NCBI GenBank assembly: GCA_028869615.1
Contig: JAGWRQ010000086.1
Location: 1-8,222, forward strand
Source: Candidatus Methylomirabilota bacterium
GTDB lineage: Bacteria > Methylomirabilota > Methylomirabilia > Methylomirabilales > Methylomirabilaceae
Direction of reading: 5' to 3'
Length of the DNA stretch: 8,222 nucleotides
Position 1 is the first letter of the stretch; every line of letters starts with the position of its first letter. Below are positions 1 to 6,390 of this stretch, one piece after another. The position numbers and the translations under genes were made by a program. The notes beneath the pieces were generated by a model that was given only the letters and a program-made list of their open reading frames with translations, had not been told where the DNA came from and ran no database searches.

Positions 1-1110
1 GGCAAGCGACTGACGCACGGTCTGCAGCAGTCGATCGAGGCCATACCCTGTGAGGGCGGACACAGCCACCCGCGGCACCATAGTCCTGCCGCCAACGAAA
101 GATTGCCTCATCCCGCTTGCCAGGAGATCAACCTTATTGAACACCTCAACAATCGGCTTGGCCGAGAGGCCGAGCTCGCTGAGGATCGTGTCTACGGCCT
201 CCTTCTGCTCCATCACCTGGGGATGGCTGGCGTCGATTGTGTGCAGCAGGAGATCGGCCTCATCCAACTCTTCAAGAGTCGCCTTGAACGCCGTCACCAG
301 TTGCTCAGGAAGACGACGGATGAACCCCACGGTATCGGAGAGCAGAAAGCTGAATCCATCTGCCGTGGTCACACGACGCAAGATGGGATCAAGGGTCACA
401 AACAGCGCGTCGTCGGTCCGGACGCCCGAATGCGTCAGGGCATTGAAGAGCGTCGACTTGCCGGCATTCGTATAGCCGACCAAGGCTACGATCGGGATGG
501 CATGGCGTTTTCGAGGCCGCCTCAAGAGCGCCCGATGACGCCGGACCTTGGCCAAGTCCTCTCGGATCTTTGCCATGCGTCGGCGGATCGTCCGCCGGTC
601 TGTTTCCAACTGAGTCTCGCCGGGGCCGCGTGTCCCGATACCGCCACCCAAACGCGACAGTTGAGTCCCCCTCCCGACCAGGCGGGGCAGGCGATAGTCA
701 AGCTGGGCCAGCTCCACTTGCAGTTTGCCCTCCCGGCTCCTGGCCCGCTGGGCGAAGATATCAAGAATGAGCAAAGGACGATCGACCGTTTTCCACCCGG
801 TCAGTTCCTCCAGGCTTCGCTGCTGCGAGCCGGACAGCTCTTCATTCATCACCAGCAGATCGACCTTCCCACCCCACTGCGCCTTGATCTCCTGCGCCTT
901 GCCCTTCCCAATCAGATAGCGCGGGTCCGGCGCGTCGCGTTCCTGCAAGATCGTTCCGGCCACGCTGGCCCCAGCCGATTCCGTGAGACGTGCGAGCTCC
1001 TCCAACGAGTCCTCTGCCTCCCAGCGCGGGCCGCGCTTACAATGAATCCCTACCAGCAGCGCCCGTTCGCTTGGCTTACTGACCTGGACGCTCGCAGTCG
1101 CTCCCTTCAT
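1..1110 (-). CDS. hflX: GTPase HflX, ribosome-associated (3' end cut by window edge)
   Basis: A continuous reading frame gives 370 residues and runs off the window start without a stop. HflX GTPases bind the 50S subunit and split stalled or heat-damaged ribosomes in the cytoplasm. The HflX N-terminal domain includes ERALLVGI (about residues 15-22) and LIGKGKAQEI. The family signature GTRGPGETQLETDRR ends at about residue 173. The GTPase motifs follow: G1 GYTNAGKST (212-220), G3 DTVGF (259-263), G4 NKVD (325-328) and G5 SALTG (351-355). I chose the ATG at 1110 because it gives a normal N-terminus; the Shine-Dalgarno is weak, with GGAGGA about 15 bases upstream. This start overlaps the tyrA 3' end by 35 bases, so translation may be coupled. 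The GTPase core is complete, and only the C-terminal tail lies outside the window. The identification is secure. Confidence 0.95.
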   Translation of the reverse strand, partial: MKGATASVQVSKPSERALLVGIHCKRGPRWEAEDSLEELARLTESAGASVAGTILQERDAPDPRYLIGKGKAQEIKAQWGGKVDLLVMNEELSGSQQRSLEELTGWKTVDRPLLILDIFAQRARSREGKLQVELAQLDYRLPRLVGRGTQLSRLGGGIGTRGPGETQLETDRRTIRRRMAKIREDLAKVRRHRALLRRPRKRHAIPIVALVGYTNAGKSTLFNALTHSGVRTDDALFVTLDPILRRVTTADGFSFLLSDTVGFIRRLPEQLVTAFKATLEELDEADLLLHTIDASHPQVMEQKEAVDTILSELGLSAKPIVEVFNKVDLLASGMRQSFVGGRTMVPRVAVSALTGYGLDRLLQTVRQSLA

Positions 1111-2020
1111 TCCCGTTCCCAAAATCCTCCCGACAGGCGCGCGCCCTCGCAAACCGCTGGTGGAGCCCTTCCCCGTCTTCGATGTTGATCATCGCCGCCA
1201 GATCGCTGAGGGCAGCCTGAAACCGTTCGATCATCTTCAGGATCGGCTCACGGTTGGCGAGACAAATATCCCGCCACATGATGGGATGGCTCATGGCTAC
1301 TCGAGTAAAATCCCTCAGCCCACCTCCCGCCAATGCCTGCAGATCCTCGCCGCCCTCCAGATCAAGTATAGCACCCATCAGCGCATACGCAACGATATGC
1401 GGCAGGTGGCTAATCGCCGCGAAGATTTCATCATGGCACTCCGGGCGCATCTGCAGCACCTCCGCCCCCATTCCGTTCCACAGAGCACGTACCCGCGTAA
1501 CAGCAGCAGGATCGGTCGACCGACTCGGGGTCAGCACACACTTTGCGTCGACAAACAGTCCGGCCGACGCCCCATGCGGCCCCGACGTCTCGCGCCCGGC
1601 GATCGGGTGGCCCGGAACTCCATTACCCTCCGGCAGCAGCCGGTCCATCGCCGCCGCGACCACTCCTTTGACGCTCCCCACGTCAGTCACCACCGCACCC
1701 GGCGCCAGATGCGAAACGATCCGCTCCAGTGCAGGCGCAATCGCGCCGACCGGCACAGCGAGCAGGACCATATCGGCCCCCTCGACAGCAGCGGCAGCAT
1801 CCGCAAAGGCCAGATCGACTGCACCCAGCGCGATAGCATGCGCGCGATGGTCCGGCGCGACATCGGCCCCTCGGAGCTCTTTGGCCAGACCACGAGCGCG
1901 ACAGGCGAGCCCCACGCTTGAACCGATCAGACCCAGGCCAACAATGGTGAGTCGCTTTGCGATGGGAAGAGACGGCAAACCTTCAGTATCAGACGGCTTC
2001 AGCCTTGACTCAGTGGTCAC
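1076..2020 (-). CDS. tyrA: Prephenate dehydrogenase
   Basis: This 314-residue protein oxidatively decarboxylates prephenate to 4-hydroxyphenylpyruvate with NAD(P), the committed step to tyrosine. The Rossmann motif VGLGLIGSSVG is at residues 27-37, after a 22-residue leader. DVGSVKG (113-119) and GHPIAGRETSG (137-147) carry the serine and histidine expected in the active site. SHLPH (204-208) and LRDFTRVAMSHP (235-246) belong to the all-helical dimerisation domain. There is no chorismate mutase or ACT domain, so this is the monofunctional form. The start is GTG at 2020. It is supported by GGGAAGG five bases upstream and by a 4-base GTGA overlap with the aroF stop, which suggests translational coupling. 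The last roughly 20 residues are polar, look unconserved and overlap the hflX start. Cofactor preference (NAD or NADP) cannot be judged from the sequence with confidence. Confidence 0.95.
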   Translation of the reverse strand: MTTESRLKPSDTEGLPSLPIAKRLTIVGLGLIGSSVGLACRARGLAKELRGADVAPDHRAHAIALGAVDLAFADAAAAVEGADMVLLAVPVGAIAPALERIVSHLAPGAVVTDVGSVKGVVAAAMDRLLPEGNGVPGHPIAGRETSGPHGASAGLFVDAKCVLTPSRSTDPAAVTRVRALWNGMGAEVLQMRPECHDEIFAAISHLPHIVAYALMGAILDLEGGEDLQALAGGGLRDFTRVAMSHPIMWRDICLANREPILKMIERFQAALSDLAAMINIEDGEGLHQRFARARACREDFGNGNEGSDCERPGQ

Positions 2021-3030
2021 AGGGACCTTCCCACGGCCTGAGCCACTCGATTCAGTTCGTTCATCAAGTTCTCGAATGTGCTGGGTAGAAGGGCTTGCGG
2101 ACCATCAGACAGAGCGTCCTCAGGGTGAGGGTGAATTTCCACCATGATGCCGTCGGCGCCGGCCGCCACTGCGGCCAAGGCCATCGGCGGGACCAGATGC
2201 CACTTGCCTGTCCCATGACTCGGATCGACCACCACCGGCAGGTGCGAGAGCCGCTTAATCAGGGGAACGGCCGAGAGATCCAAGGTGTTACGGGTGGCAT
2301 CCTCAAAGGTCCTGATCCCGCGCTCGCACAGGATGACGTCGTAGTTACCCTCCGACAGGATGTACTCGGCGGCGAGCAACAGCTCCTTGACGGTGCTGCT
2401 TGATCCCCGCTTCAGGAGCACCGGCTTTCGACGGGACCCGACCTCCGTCAGGAGCTTGAAGTTCTGCATGTTCCTCGCGCCGATCTGTATTAGGTCGGCG
2501 TATTGATAGACCGCATCGGCGTCACGGCTGTCCATGAGCTCGGTCGCAATCGGCAATCCGGTGGCCCGCTTGGCCTCGGCCAGATAGGCTAGCCCCTCCT
2601 CGCCCAGGCCTTGAAAGGTGTAGGGGGAGGTCCGAGGCTTGTACGCGCCGCCTCGGAGGATATGTCCTCCGCCGGCCTTCACATACTGAGCGATCTCCAA
2701 CAGACCTTCCCGACTCTCCACCGCGCACGGACCGGCCATCACCACCACTTGTCGGCCGCCCACCAGCACACCATCCACATTGACGATGGAGCCCTCCGGT
2801 TTGAATTCACGGCTGGCCAGTTTATACGGCTTCAGAATCGGCAGGACCTCCTCCACAAAGGGGAAGGCCTCCAGCGGCCCCTCCTGGAGGACCCGCTCGT
2901 CGCCGATAGCCCCGATGATGGTCCGCTCGGTCCCTTTCGAGATGTGGGCGGCCAAGCCGAAGCTTTCGATCTTCTTCACGACCAGGGCAATCTCGGCCTC
3001 GGTCGCATGCGGTTTCAAAATGACGATCAT
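2017..3030 (-). CDS. aroF: 3-deoxy-7-phosphoheptulonate synthase (class Ibeta DAHP synthase)
   Basis: This 337-residue enzyme condenses phosphoenolpyruvate with erythrose 4-phosphate, the first step of the shikimate pathway. Residues 1 to about 70 form a ferredoxin-like/ACT-type N-terminal domain ([14 protein letters not shown]...), as in the Thermotoga maritima type, where it mediates tyrosine feedback. The TIM barrel follows, with the phosphate and substrate motifs [12 protein letters not shown] (95-106), [18 protein letters not shown] (126-143) and LLKRGSS (205-211). From family knowledge, the metal ligands are Cys102, His272 in DPSHGTG, Glu298 in MVEIHPHP and Asp309; all four are present. 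The ATG at 3030 gives the expected N-terminus but has only a weak Shine-Dalgarno. It lies 51 bases after the higA-like gene and overlaps tyrA by 4 bases. The symbol aroF is commonly used for this family; aroG or aroA is used in some genomes. Confidence 0.96.
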   Translation of the reverse strand: MIVILKPHATEAEIALVVKKIESFGLAAHISKGTERTIIGAIGDERVLQEGPLEAFPFVEEVLPILKPYKLASREFKPEGSIVNVDGVLVGGRQVVVMAGPCAVESREGLLEIAQYVKAGGGHILRGGAYKPRTSPYTFQGLGEEGLAYLAEAKRATGLPIATELMDSRDADAVYQYADLIQIGARNMQNFKLLTEVGSRRKPVLLKRGSSSTVKELLLAAEYILSEGNYDVILCERGIRTFEDATRNTLDLSAVPLIKRLSHLPVVVDPSHGTGKWHLVPPMALAAVAAGADGIMVEIHPHPEDALSDGPQALLPSTFENLMNELNRVAQAVGRSL

Positions 3031-3081
3031 CTGATCAGCCTGAATCCTGTCAGTTCCAAGGTATTGTTCCAGATTCTACAG

Positions 3082-3396
3082 TTATGCTGCATGCAATGGC
3101 GTAATCCGCTCGATCTTCTTCTTGATCGATTTTGTCGCGTCCCAAAGATCAACGGCTCGCTGAGCGTTGAGCCAAAACTCTGGGCTGGTGCCGAACAACC
3201 GGGAAAGACACAGGGCCATAGAAGGGCTCACAGCGCGACGCTCGCGGAGCAGTTCATTGACGGTCTGGCGCGACACCCCCAGGGCCTTCGCAAAACCAGC
3301 CACGGTCAACCCGTAATCCGGAAGAAAATCCTCGCGAAGCATTTCCCCGGGATGGGTTGGGCGAACCTTCCTTTCCCTTGTATTCAGGATGCTCAT
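3082..3396 (-). CDS. higA: HigA-family antitoxin, XRE-type DNA-binding protein, without an adjacent toxin
   Basis: This 104-residue protein matches the HigA antitoxin family. RPTHPGEMLREDFLPDYGLT (12-31) is followed by a helix-turn-helix (about 31-54, including VAGFAKALGVSRQTVNELL) and SPEFWLNAQRAVDLWDA (71-87). HigA normally neutralises the RelE-like mRNA interferase HigB and represses its own promoter. No HigB reading frame is visible on either side: hicB lies 214 bases upstream and aroF 51 bases downstream. The ATG at 3396 is preceded by AGAGG at 3405-3401, and a good promoter lies just upstream. It may therefore be an orphan antitoxin kept as a regulator or as protection against a toxin encoded elsewhere. 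Family assignment is strong; the function in the absence of HigB is inferred. The symbol is given by family only. Confidence 0.88.
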   Translation of the reverse strand: MSILNTRERKVRPTHPGEMLREDFLPDYGLTVAGFAKALGVSRQTVNELLRERRAVSPSMALCLSRLFGTSPEFWLNAQRAVDLWDATKSIKKKIERITPLHAA

Positions 3397-3425
3397 GACG
3401 CCTCTAGCATCATGTCCTTACTCAT
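3393..3425 (-). other. Possible 10-codon leader ORF overlapping the higA-like start
   Basis: An ATG at 3425 opens a 10-residue frame (MSKDMMLEAS) that ends in a TGA overlapping the higA-like ATG by four bases. Its ATG lies 7 bases after the -10 element of the predicted promoter, so the transcript could start at or next to this codon and be nearly leaderless. It might couple translation to the antitoxin. It is equally likely to be a chance frame or simply the untranslated leader, and no homology is recognised. Confidence 0.2.
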
Positions 3426-3431
3426 AAAGGT

Positions 3432-3460
3432 ATTCTACGCCGGTCGTGATTGCTTGTCGA
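3432..3460 (-). promoter_or_regulatory. Predicted sigma70-type promoter for the higA-like gene
   Basis: On the minus strand TCGACA (3460-3455) and TAGAAT (3437-3432) each match the -35 and -10 consensus at five of six positions. They are separated by exactly 17 bases. The expected start of transcription is near 3425, about 30 bases before the higA-like ATG. A short inverted repeat, CCTT...AAGG, follows the -10 and could be part of an autoregulatory operator; that is speculative. Aromatic genes downstream (aroF, tyrA) may be read from this promoter, because no terminator is seen after the higA-like gene. Confidence 0.5.
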
Positions 3461-3557
3461 TTCGTCTAACGCCCCGGTGTTGAGCCGTCGGCACCCGCGC
3501 CACCGGGATACGATACCGCCTTCGGCGTCTACCCTCCCACTCAACCGTGGACGAATC
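3459..3557. repeat. Imperfect nested inverted repeat, weakly attC-like, between hicB and higA
   Basis: On the plus strand GATTCGTC (3459-3466) pairs with GACGAATC (3550-3557). Inside these arms GTTGAG (3479-3484) pairs with CTCAAC (3540-3545). A separate pair, CCCGGTG (3473-3479) and CACCGGG (3501-3507), competes with the inner arm. On the minus strand one end carries GTTAGAC (3470-3464), which fits the integron R' core GTTRRRY. The opposite arm (GTCCACG) fits RYYYAAC at only five of seven positions. Two nested arm pairs over about 100 bases recall attC geometry, but the spacers are uneven and no integrase is present. The gap it sits in (3397-3610) contains no convincing gene. Confidence 0.3.
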
Positions 3558-3610
3558 GGCCGCAACAGCAGCCACTCAGCCCCAGCCGTTGCGGTAAGCG
3601 CCGCCCCTCT

Positions 3611-3829
3611 TTACGCGACTTGATAGATGGCCGGCCGAAACGACGGGGGTGGGATAGGCTTTCGGGCCGCTTTCGCCGTCCTGAGCCATGCGTCCTTGGC
3701 CCTGAGAACCTGGGTTAGCGCCTCTTCCGGCGTCGCCCCGAAGGCGGAACAATGGCGAAGGTCAGGGATATCGGCGATGTAGCCCTCGTCCTCCTCGCTG
3801 TAAAAGATGTTGATGTGATAGTCCCTCAT
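3611..3829 (-). CDS. hicB: HicB-family antitoxin, short form
   Basis: This 72-residue protein has the HicB partial RNase H-like fold: YHINIFYSEEDEGYIADIPD (4-23), then HCSAFGATPEEALTQVLRA (26-44). HicB antitoxins bind the HicA mRNA interferase and block its active site. There is no C-terminal ribbon-helix-helix or XRE domain, which longer HicB proteins use to repress their operon; the tail is only a short proline-rich stretch (KPIPPPSF). The ATG at 3829 overlaps the hicA stop by 4 bases. It has a strong doubled GGAGGAGG (3841-3834), which lies within the codons for the acidic C-terminus of HicA. A strong site here fits the need for antitoxin in excess over toxin. Confidence 0.88.
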   Translation of the reverse strand: MRDYHINIFYSEEDEGYIADIPDLRHCSAFGATPEEALTQVLRAKDAWLRTAKAARKPIPPPSFRPAIYQVA

Positions 3830-4080
3830 TCGTCCTCCTCCAAGCGGAGATTATACCGCTCGATCAACTGGAGCAACTGTCTGACTTGGTAGGGTTTCGC
3901 TTCGCCCTGCACCTCTTGAAGGTTGAGGAGTTCGAACATACCTGGATGCGTAAGAATGTGGTGACTACCTTCAGTTCTCGCGACCCGGAAGCCGAGCGCT
4001 TCCGCTAATCCGAGGAGATCGCGCAATCGCACGTTGTGTGGGGTCACAACGATTCGCTTGAGCAGTTTTCGCGGTCTCAT
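3826..4080 (-). CDS. hicA: HicA-family toxin (mRNA interferase)
   Basis: This 84-residue protein is of the HicA/YcfA type, a double-stranded-RNA-binding-like fold that cleaves mRNA when not bound by HicB. The diagnostic segment is GFRVARTEGSHHILTHP (30-46), with the putative catalytic histidine in the GSHH motif (residues 38-41). NLQEVQGEAKPYQVRQLLQL (53-72) fits the C-terminal strand and helix of the family. The N-terminal RPRKLLKRIVVTPHNVRLRD is basic and longer than in the minimal family, so this is a variant subfamily. The ATG at 4080 is the only plausible start, because an in-frame stop lies about 20 bases upstream (4104-4102). No clear Shine-Dalgarno is seen, so toxin translation may be weak. 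It overlaps hicB by 4 bases in the usual toxin-first order. Confidence 0.88.
   Translation of the reverse strand: MRPRKLLKRIVVTPHNVRLRDLLGLAEALGFRVARTEGSHHILTHPGMFELLNLQEVQGEAKPYQVRQLLQLIERYNLRLEEDE
3830..3841 (-). promoter_or_regulatory. Strong ribosome binding site of hicB inside hicA
   Basis: GGAGGAGG, followed by a 4-base spacer to the hicB ATG. It encodes part of the EEDE tail of HicA. The contrast with the poor site of hicA suggests more antitoxin than toxin is made per transcript. Confidence 0.65.
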
Positions 4081-4167
4081 CCGTAGAGAAATCCGGAGTG
4101 CCTATTCAGCATTGGGAGCGCCCGGCCTCTGCCCTATCCGCTCGGCCCTCTTGCTGACCGCTGATGG
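4081..4167. other. Spacer between hisC and hicA, no gene seen
   Basis: This 87-base gap marks the right junction of the toxin-antitoxin island. It begins after the hisC stop with the near-repeat ATCAGCGGTCAGC. No convincing terminator hairpin with a T tract and no good promoter are visible, so hicA may be read from the hisC operon or from a promoter I cannot recognise. Confidence 0.4.
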
Positions 4168-5280
4168 CTAGATGCTTGCTTGATGTAGCACACTCCTCAG
4201 CGCCTCCACGAACCGTTCGTTCTCCGGTGGTGTCCCGATGGTCACACGGATGTGGGTCTTCAGGTACGCTCCCCCAAGCGGGCGCACGATGACGCCCATG
4301 CGGAGCAATGCATCGGCTACCGCTGGTCCGTCCTGCTTCAAATCGACCAGTAGGAAATTGGCCACTGACGGCGGGCACTCCAGCCCCAGACGATGAAGCT
4401 CACCGGACAGGTAGGCCTTGCCCAGCTCATTCACTTTTCGGCTGCTTGACAGGTGGACGTGGTCATCGAGGGCAGCCAGCGCAGCTCGTTGCGCCAGGGC
4501 ATTGACGTTAAACGGCGCGCGAACCCGCTCGAGAAGCGCCACCATCGACGGCGGCGCCATCCCATACCCGATCCGGAGCCCCGCCAGTCCATAGATCTTG
4601 GAGAAGGTCCGCAGCACAATTACCGGGCGTCCCTGCCGGACAAACTTGAGTGAATCCGGAACCATCTCCGGCGGAACATACTCGATATACGCCTCATCGA
4701 TGACGACAATGACGTCTTCCGGAAGGGCGTCCATGAACGCGGTCAACTCCGTTGGCCTCACCGCCGTGCCGGTGGGATTGTTCGGATTGCCGACAAAGAC
4801 CATCTTGGTCCTGGAGGTTACGGCCTTCGCCATCGCCTCCAGATCGTGGGTCCACGCCTTCAGCGGCACACGGATTGTCGTACACCCCTGCAGATGGGCC
4901 AGCATCCCGTAGATGGCGAATGCCGGATCGGCAATAACGACTTCGTCACCCGCCAGTAGGAAGCACCGGGCCATCATTTCCAGAACCTCGTTACAGCCGT
5001 TCCCCAGCACCAGATGGTTCGGTGTCAGCCCAAGATGCCGCGCCAACTCCTGCTTCAGGTAGTAGCCGCTGCCATCGGGATACCGGTGGCTCTCCGGCAA
5101 CGCTTCTCGTAAGGCGCGGAGCGCCAGCGGCGATGGGCCTAAGGGGTTTTCGTTTGATGCCAGCTTGACGGCCCCTGTAATCCCAAACTCCCGCTCCACT
5201 TCACCAATAGGCTTCCCAGGGATATACGGCACAAACCCCTGCAGATATGGAGAGGCGAGCTCTTCCAACAACTTGGCCAT
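4168..5280 (-). CDS. hisC: Histidinol-phosphate / aromatic amino acid aminotransferase
   Basis: This 370-residue PLP-dependent fold type I aminotransferase has the usual HisC length. Visible motifs are KLASNENPLGPSP (39-51), the cofactor-binding GNGCNE (93-98), GNPNNPTG (164-171) and DEAYIEY (195-201). The Schiff-base lysine is Lys228 in TFSKIYGLAGLRIGY, and a C-terminal substrate arginine lies in HIRVTIG (343-349). HisC converts imidazole-acetol phosphate to histidinol phosphate, and several family members also transaminate phenylpyruvate and 4-hydroxyphenylpyruvate. Its position between pheA and aroF-tyrA, with no other his gene in view, favours a role in phenylalanine and tyrosine synthesis. 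The ATG at 5280 lies 16 bases after the pheA stop, with AGGAG at 5298-5294 overlapping that stop, so the two are probably co-transcribed. Substrate range cannot be settled from sequence. Confidence 0.94.
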   Translation of the reverse strand: MAKLLEELASPYLQGFVPYIPGKPIGEVEREFGITGAVKLASNENPLGPSPLALRALREALPESHRYPDGSGYYLKQELARHLGLTPNHLVLGNGCNEVLEMMARCFLLAGDEVVIADPAFAIYGMLAHLQGCTTIRVPLKAWTHDLEAMAKAVTSRTKMVFVGNPNNPTGTAVRPTELTAFMDALPEDVIVVIDEAYIEYVPPEMVPDSLKFVRQGRPVIVLRTFSKIYGLAGLRIGYGMAPPSMVALLERVRAPFNVNALAQRAALAALDDHVHLSSSRKVNELGKAYLSGELHRLGLECPPSVANFLLVDLKQDGPAVADALLRMGVIVRPLGGAYLKTHIRVTIGTPPENERFVEALRSVLHQASI

Positions 5281-5296
5281 GACTCTTGCGGTTCTC

Positions 5297-6373
5297 CTAG
5301 CTCTCGATCGAGCTTTCTCTGGGGTACGAGCCGAGGACCTTCAGAAAGAGGCACTCCTCCTGTAAGAGCGCGAGCGCCGCCTTCACAGGCTCATCCGCAA
5401 GATGTCCCTCAATGTCCAGATAGAAGATATACTCCCACGCTTTCGTCTTGGATGGACGGGACTCGACCTTGGTCAGGTTAATCTGATACTTCGCGAACGG
5501 CTCCAAGATACGATACAGCGCCCCGACCCGATCTTTGATCGAGAACATCAAAGAGGTCTTATCGTGATCGGTGGGTGGGGGCAGGGTCCGACCGATTATC
5601 AAGAATCTTGTAACATTACAAGGAGTATCCTCTATTTTCCTAGAAATCACTTTAAGATCGTACAGGCTTGCAGCCAGTTCGCTGGCGATGGCAGCCGCTG
5701 CCCTATCCTTTGCTACGAGCTTCGCGGCCGCAGCCGTACTCGACGCCTCAAACAGCGGTACTCGCGGCAGATTCGCCTCCAGCCACTTTCGGGACTGCGC
5801 GAATGCGTGCGGGTGTGAATAGACCTTTTTTACCTTTCTCAGATCGCCTGATTTGGACAGGAGGCTATGGGACACTCCTAAAAGAATCTCCCCGCAGATC
5901 TTCAGGTCGGAGTCAACAAACATATCCAACGTATGGCTGACCACACCTTCGCTGGAGTTCTCAATCGGCACGATCCCGTACTCGACGTTTCCCTTTTCCA
6001 CCTCGGCAAACACACCGCCGATCGTGCGGACCGGTACGAAGTGGGCTGAACCCCCAAACCGCCGAGCGCAGGCCAAGTGGGTAAACGTCCCTTCCGGACC
6101 AAGATAGGCCAGCTTCAGGGGACCCTGTACGGAGCGGCAAGCGGAGATGATTTCGCGAAAAACAGGTCTGATTGCGTGGGCGGGAAAGCGACCCTTGTTT
6201 TGCCGCATCAGACGAGTGACAATCTCTTCCTCGCGCTGCGGAACGTGGACGTTCAGATTCGCCTTGGCCTTTTCCTGCCCGATCCTGAACACCAACTCGG
6301 CCCGCTCGCCCAGCAGCGATACGATCTTTGAATCGATCTGATCGACCTTACGCCGCAACGTTGTAATCTTCAT
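5297..6373 (-). CDS. pheA: Bifunctional chorismate mutase / prephenate dehydratase (P-protein)
   Basis: This 358-residue fusion turns chorismate into prephenate and then phenylpyruvate. Residues 1 to about 82 form an AroQ-type all-helical chorismate mutase; Arg7, Arg24, Lys35, Arg47 and Glu51 match the expected active-site positions. The dehydratase domain starts at LAYLGPEGTFTH (88-99) and includes GIVPIENSSEGVV (133-145) and the catalytic NVTRF (253-257). An ACT regulatory domain (about 272-350) has TSLMFSIKDRVGALYRIL and the ESRP motif (304-307), which in the family binds phenylalanine for feedback inhibition. The ATG at 6373 has GGAG six bases upstream and lies 17 bases after the rluB stop. 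All three domains appear complete. Confidence 0.97.
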   Translation of the reverse strand: MKITTLRRKVDQIDSKIVSLLGERAELVFRIGQEKAKANLNVHVPQREEEIVTRLMRQNKGRFPAHAIRPVFREIISACRSVQGPLKLAYLGPEGTFTHLACARRFGGSAHFVPVRTIGGVFAEVEKGNVEYGIVPIENSSEGVVSHTLDMFVDSDLKICGEILLGVSHSLLSKSGDLRKVKKVYSHPHAFAQSRKWLEANLPRVPLFEASSTAAAAKLVAKDRAAAAIASELAASLYDLKVISRKIEDTPCNVTRFLIIGRTLPPPTDHDKTSLMFSIKDRVGALYRILEPFAKYQINLTKVESRPSKTKAWEYIFYLDIEGHLADEPVKAALALLQEECLFLKVLGSYPRESSIES

Positions 6374-6390
6374 CCGGCTCTCCAGTCCTC

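Noticed and set aside
103..1188. Long plus-strand reading frame of 361 codons opposite hflX
   Set aside because: It is antisense to a complete set of HflX GTPase motifs. Its translation is rich in Arg, Pro and Gln without recognisable domains, as expected for a mirror frame of a GC-rich gene.
1160..2147. Two long plus-strand frames opposite tyrA
   Set aside because: Both are shadows of the well-supported TyrA coding frame; the translations show no family motif.
3031..3081. Second TAGAAT upstream of aroF considered as a promoter
   Set aside because: No acceptable -35 element lies 16-18 bases upstream, so it was not annotated as a promoter.
2611..3483. Plus-strand frame of 290 codons spanning aroF, the higA-like gene and the promoter
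   Set aside because: It crosses two real minus-strand genes and their spacer, and its composition is that of an antisense frame.
3473..3507. CCCGGTG/CACCGGG hairpin considered as a terminator after hicB
   Set aside because: The loop is about 21 bases and no T tract follows on either strand, so it does not fit an intrinsic terminator.
3435..3575. Minus-strand GTG frame of 46 residues in the hicB-higA gap
   Set aside because: It is very arginine-rich, has no homology I recognise and no clear ribosome site, and ends inside the predicted -10 element. It was also examined as a HigB remnant and does not resemble one.
3422..3610. Open frame continuing in phase after the hicB stop
   Set aside because: About 62 open codons are not remarkable at this GC content. 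The translation does not resemble the DNA-binding domain of longer HicB proteins, so it is not called a broken C-terminus.
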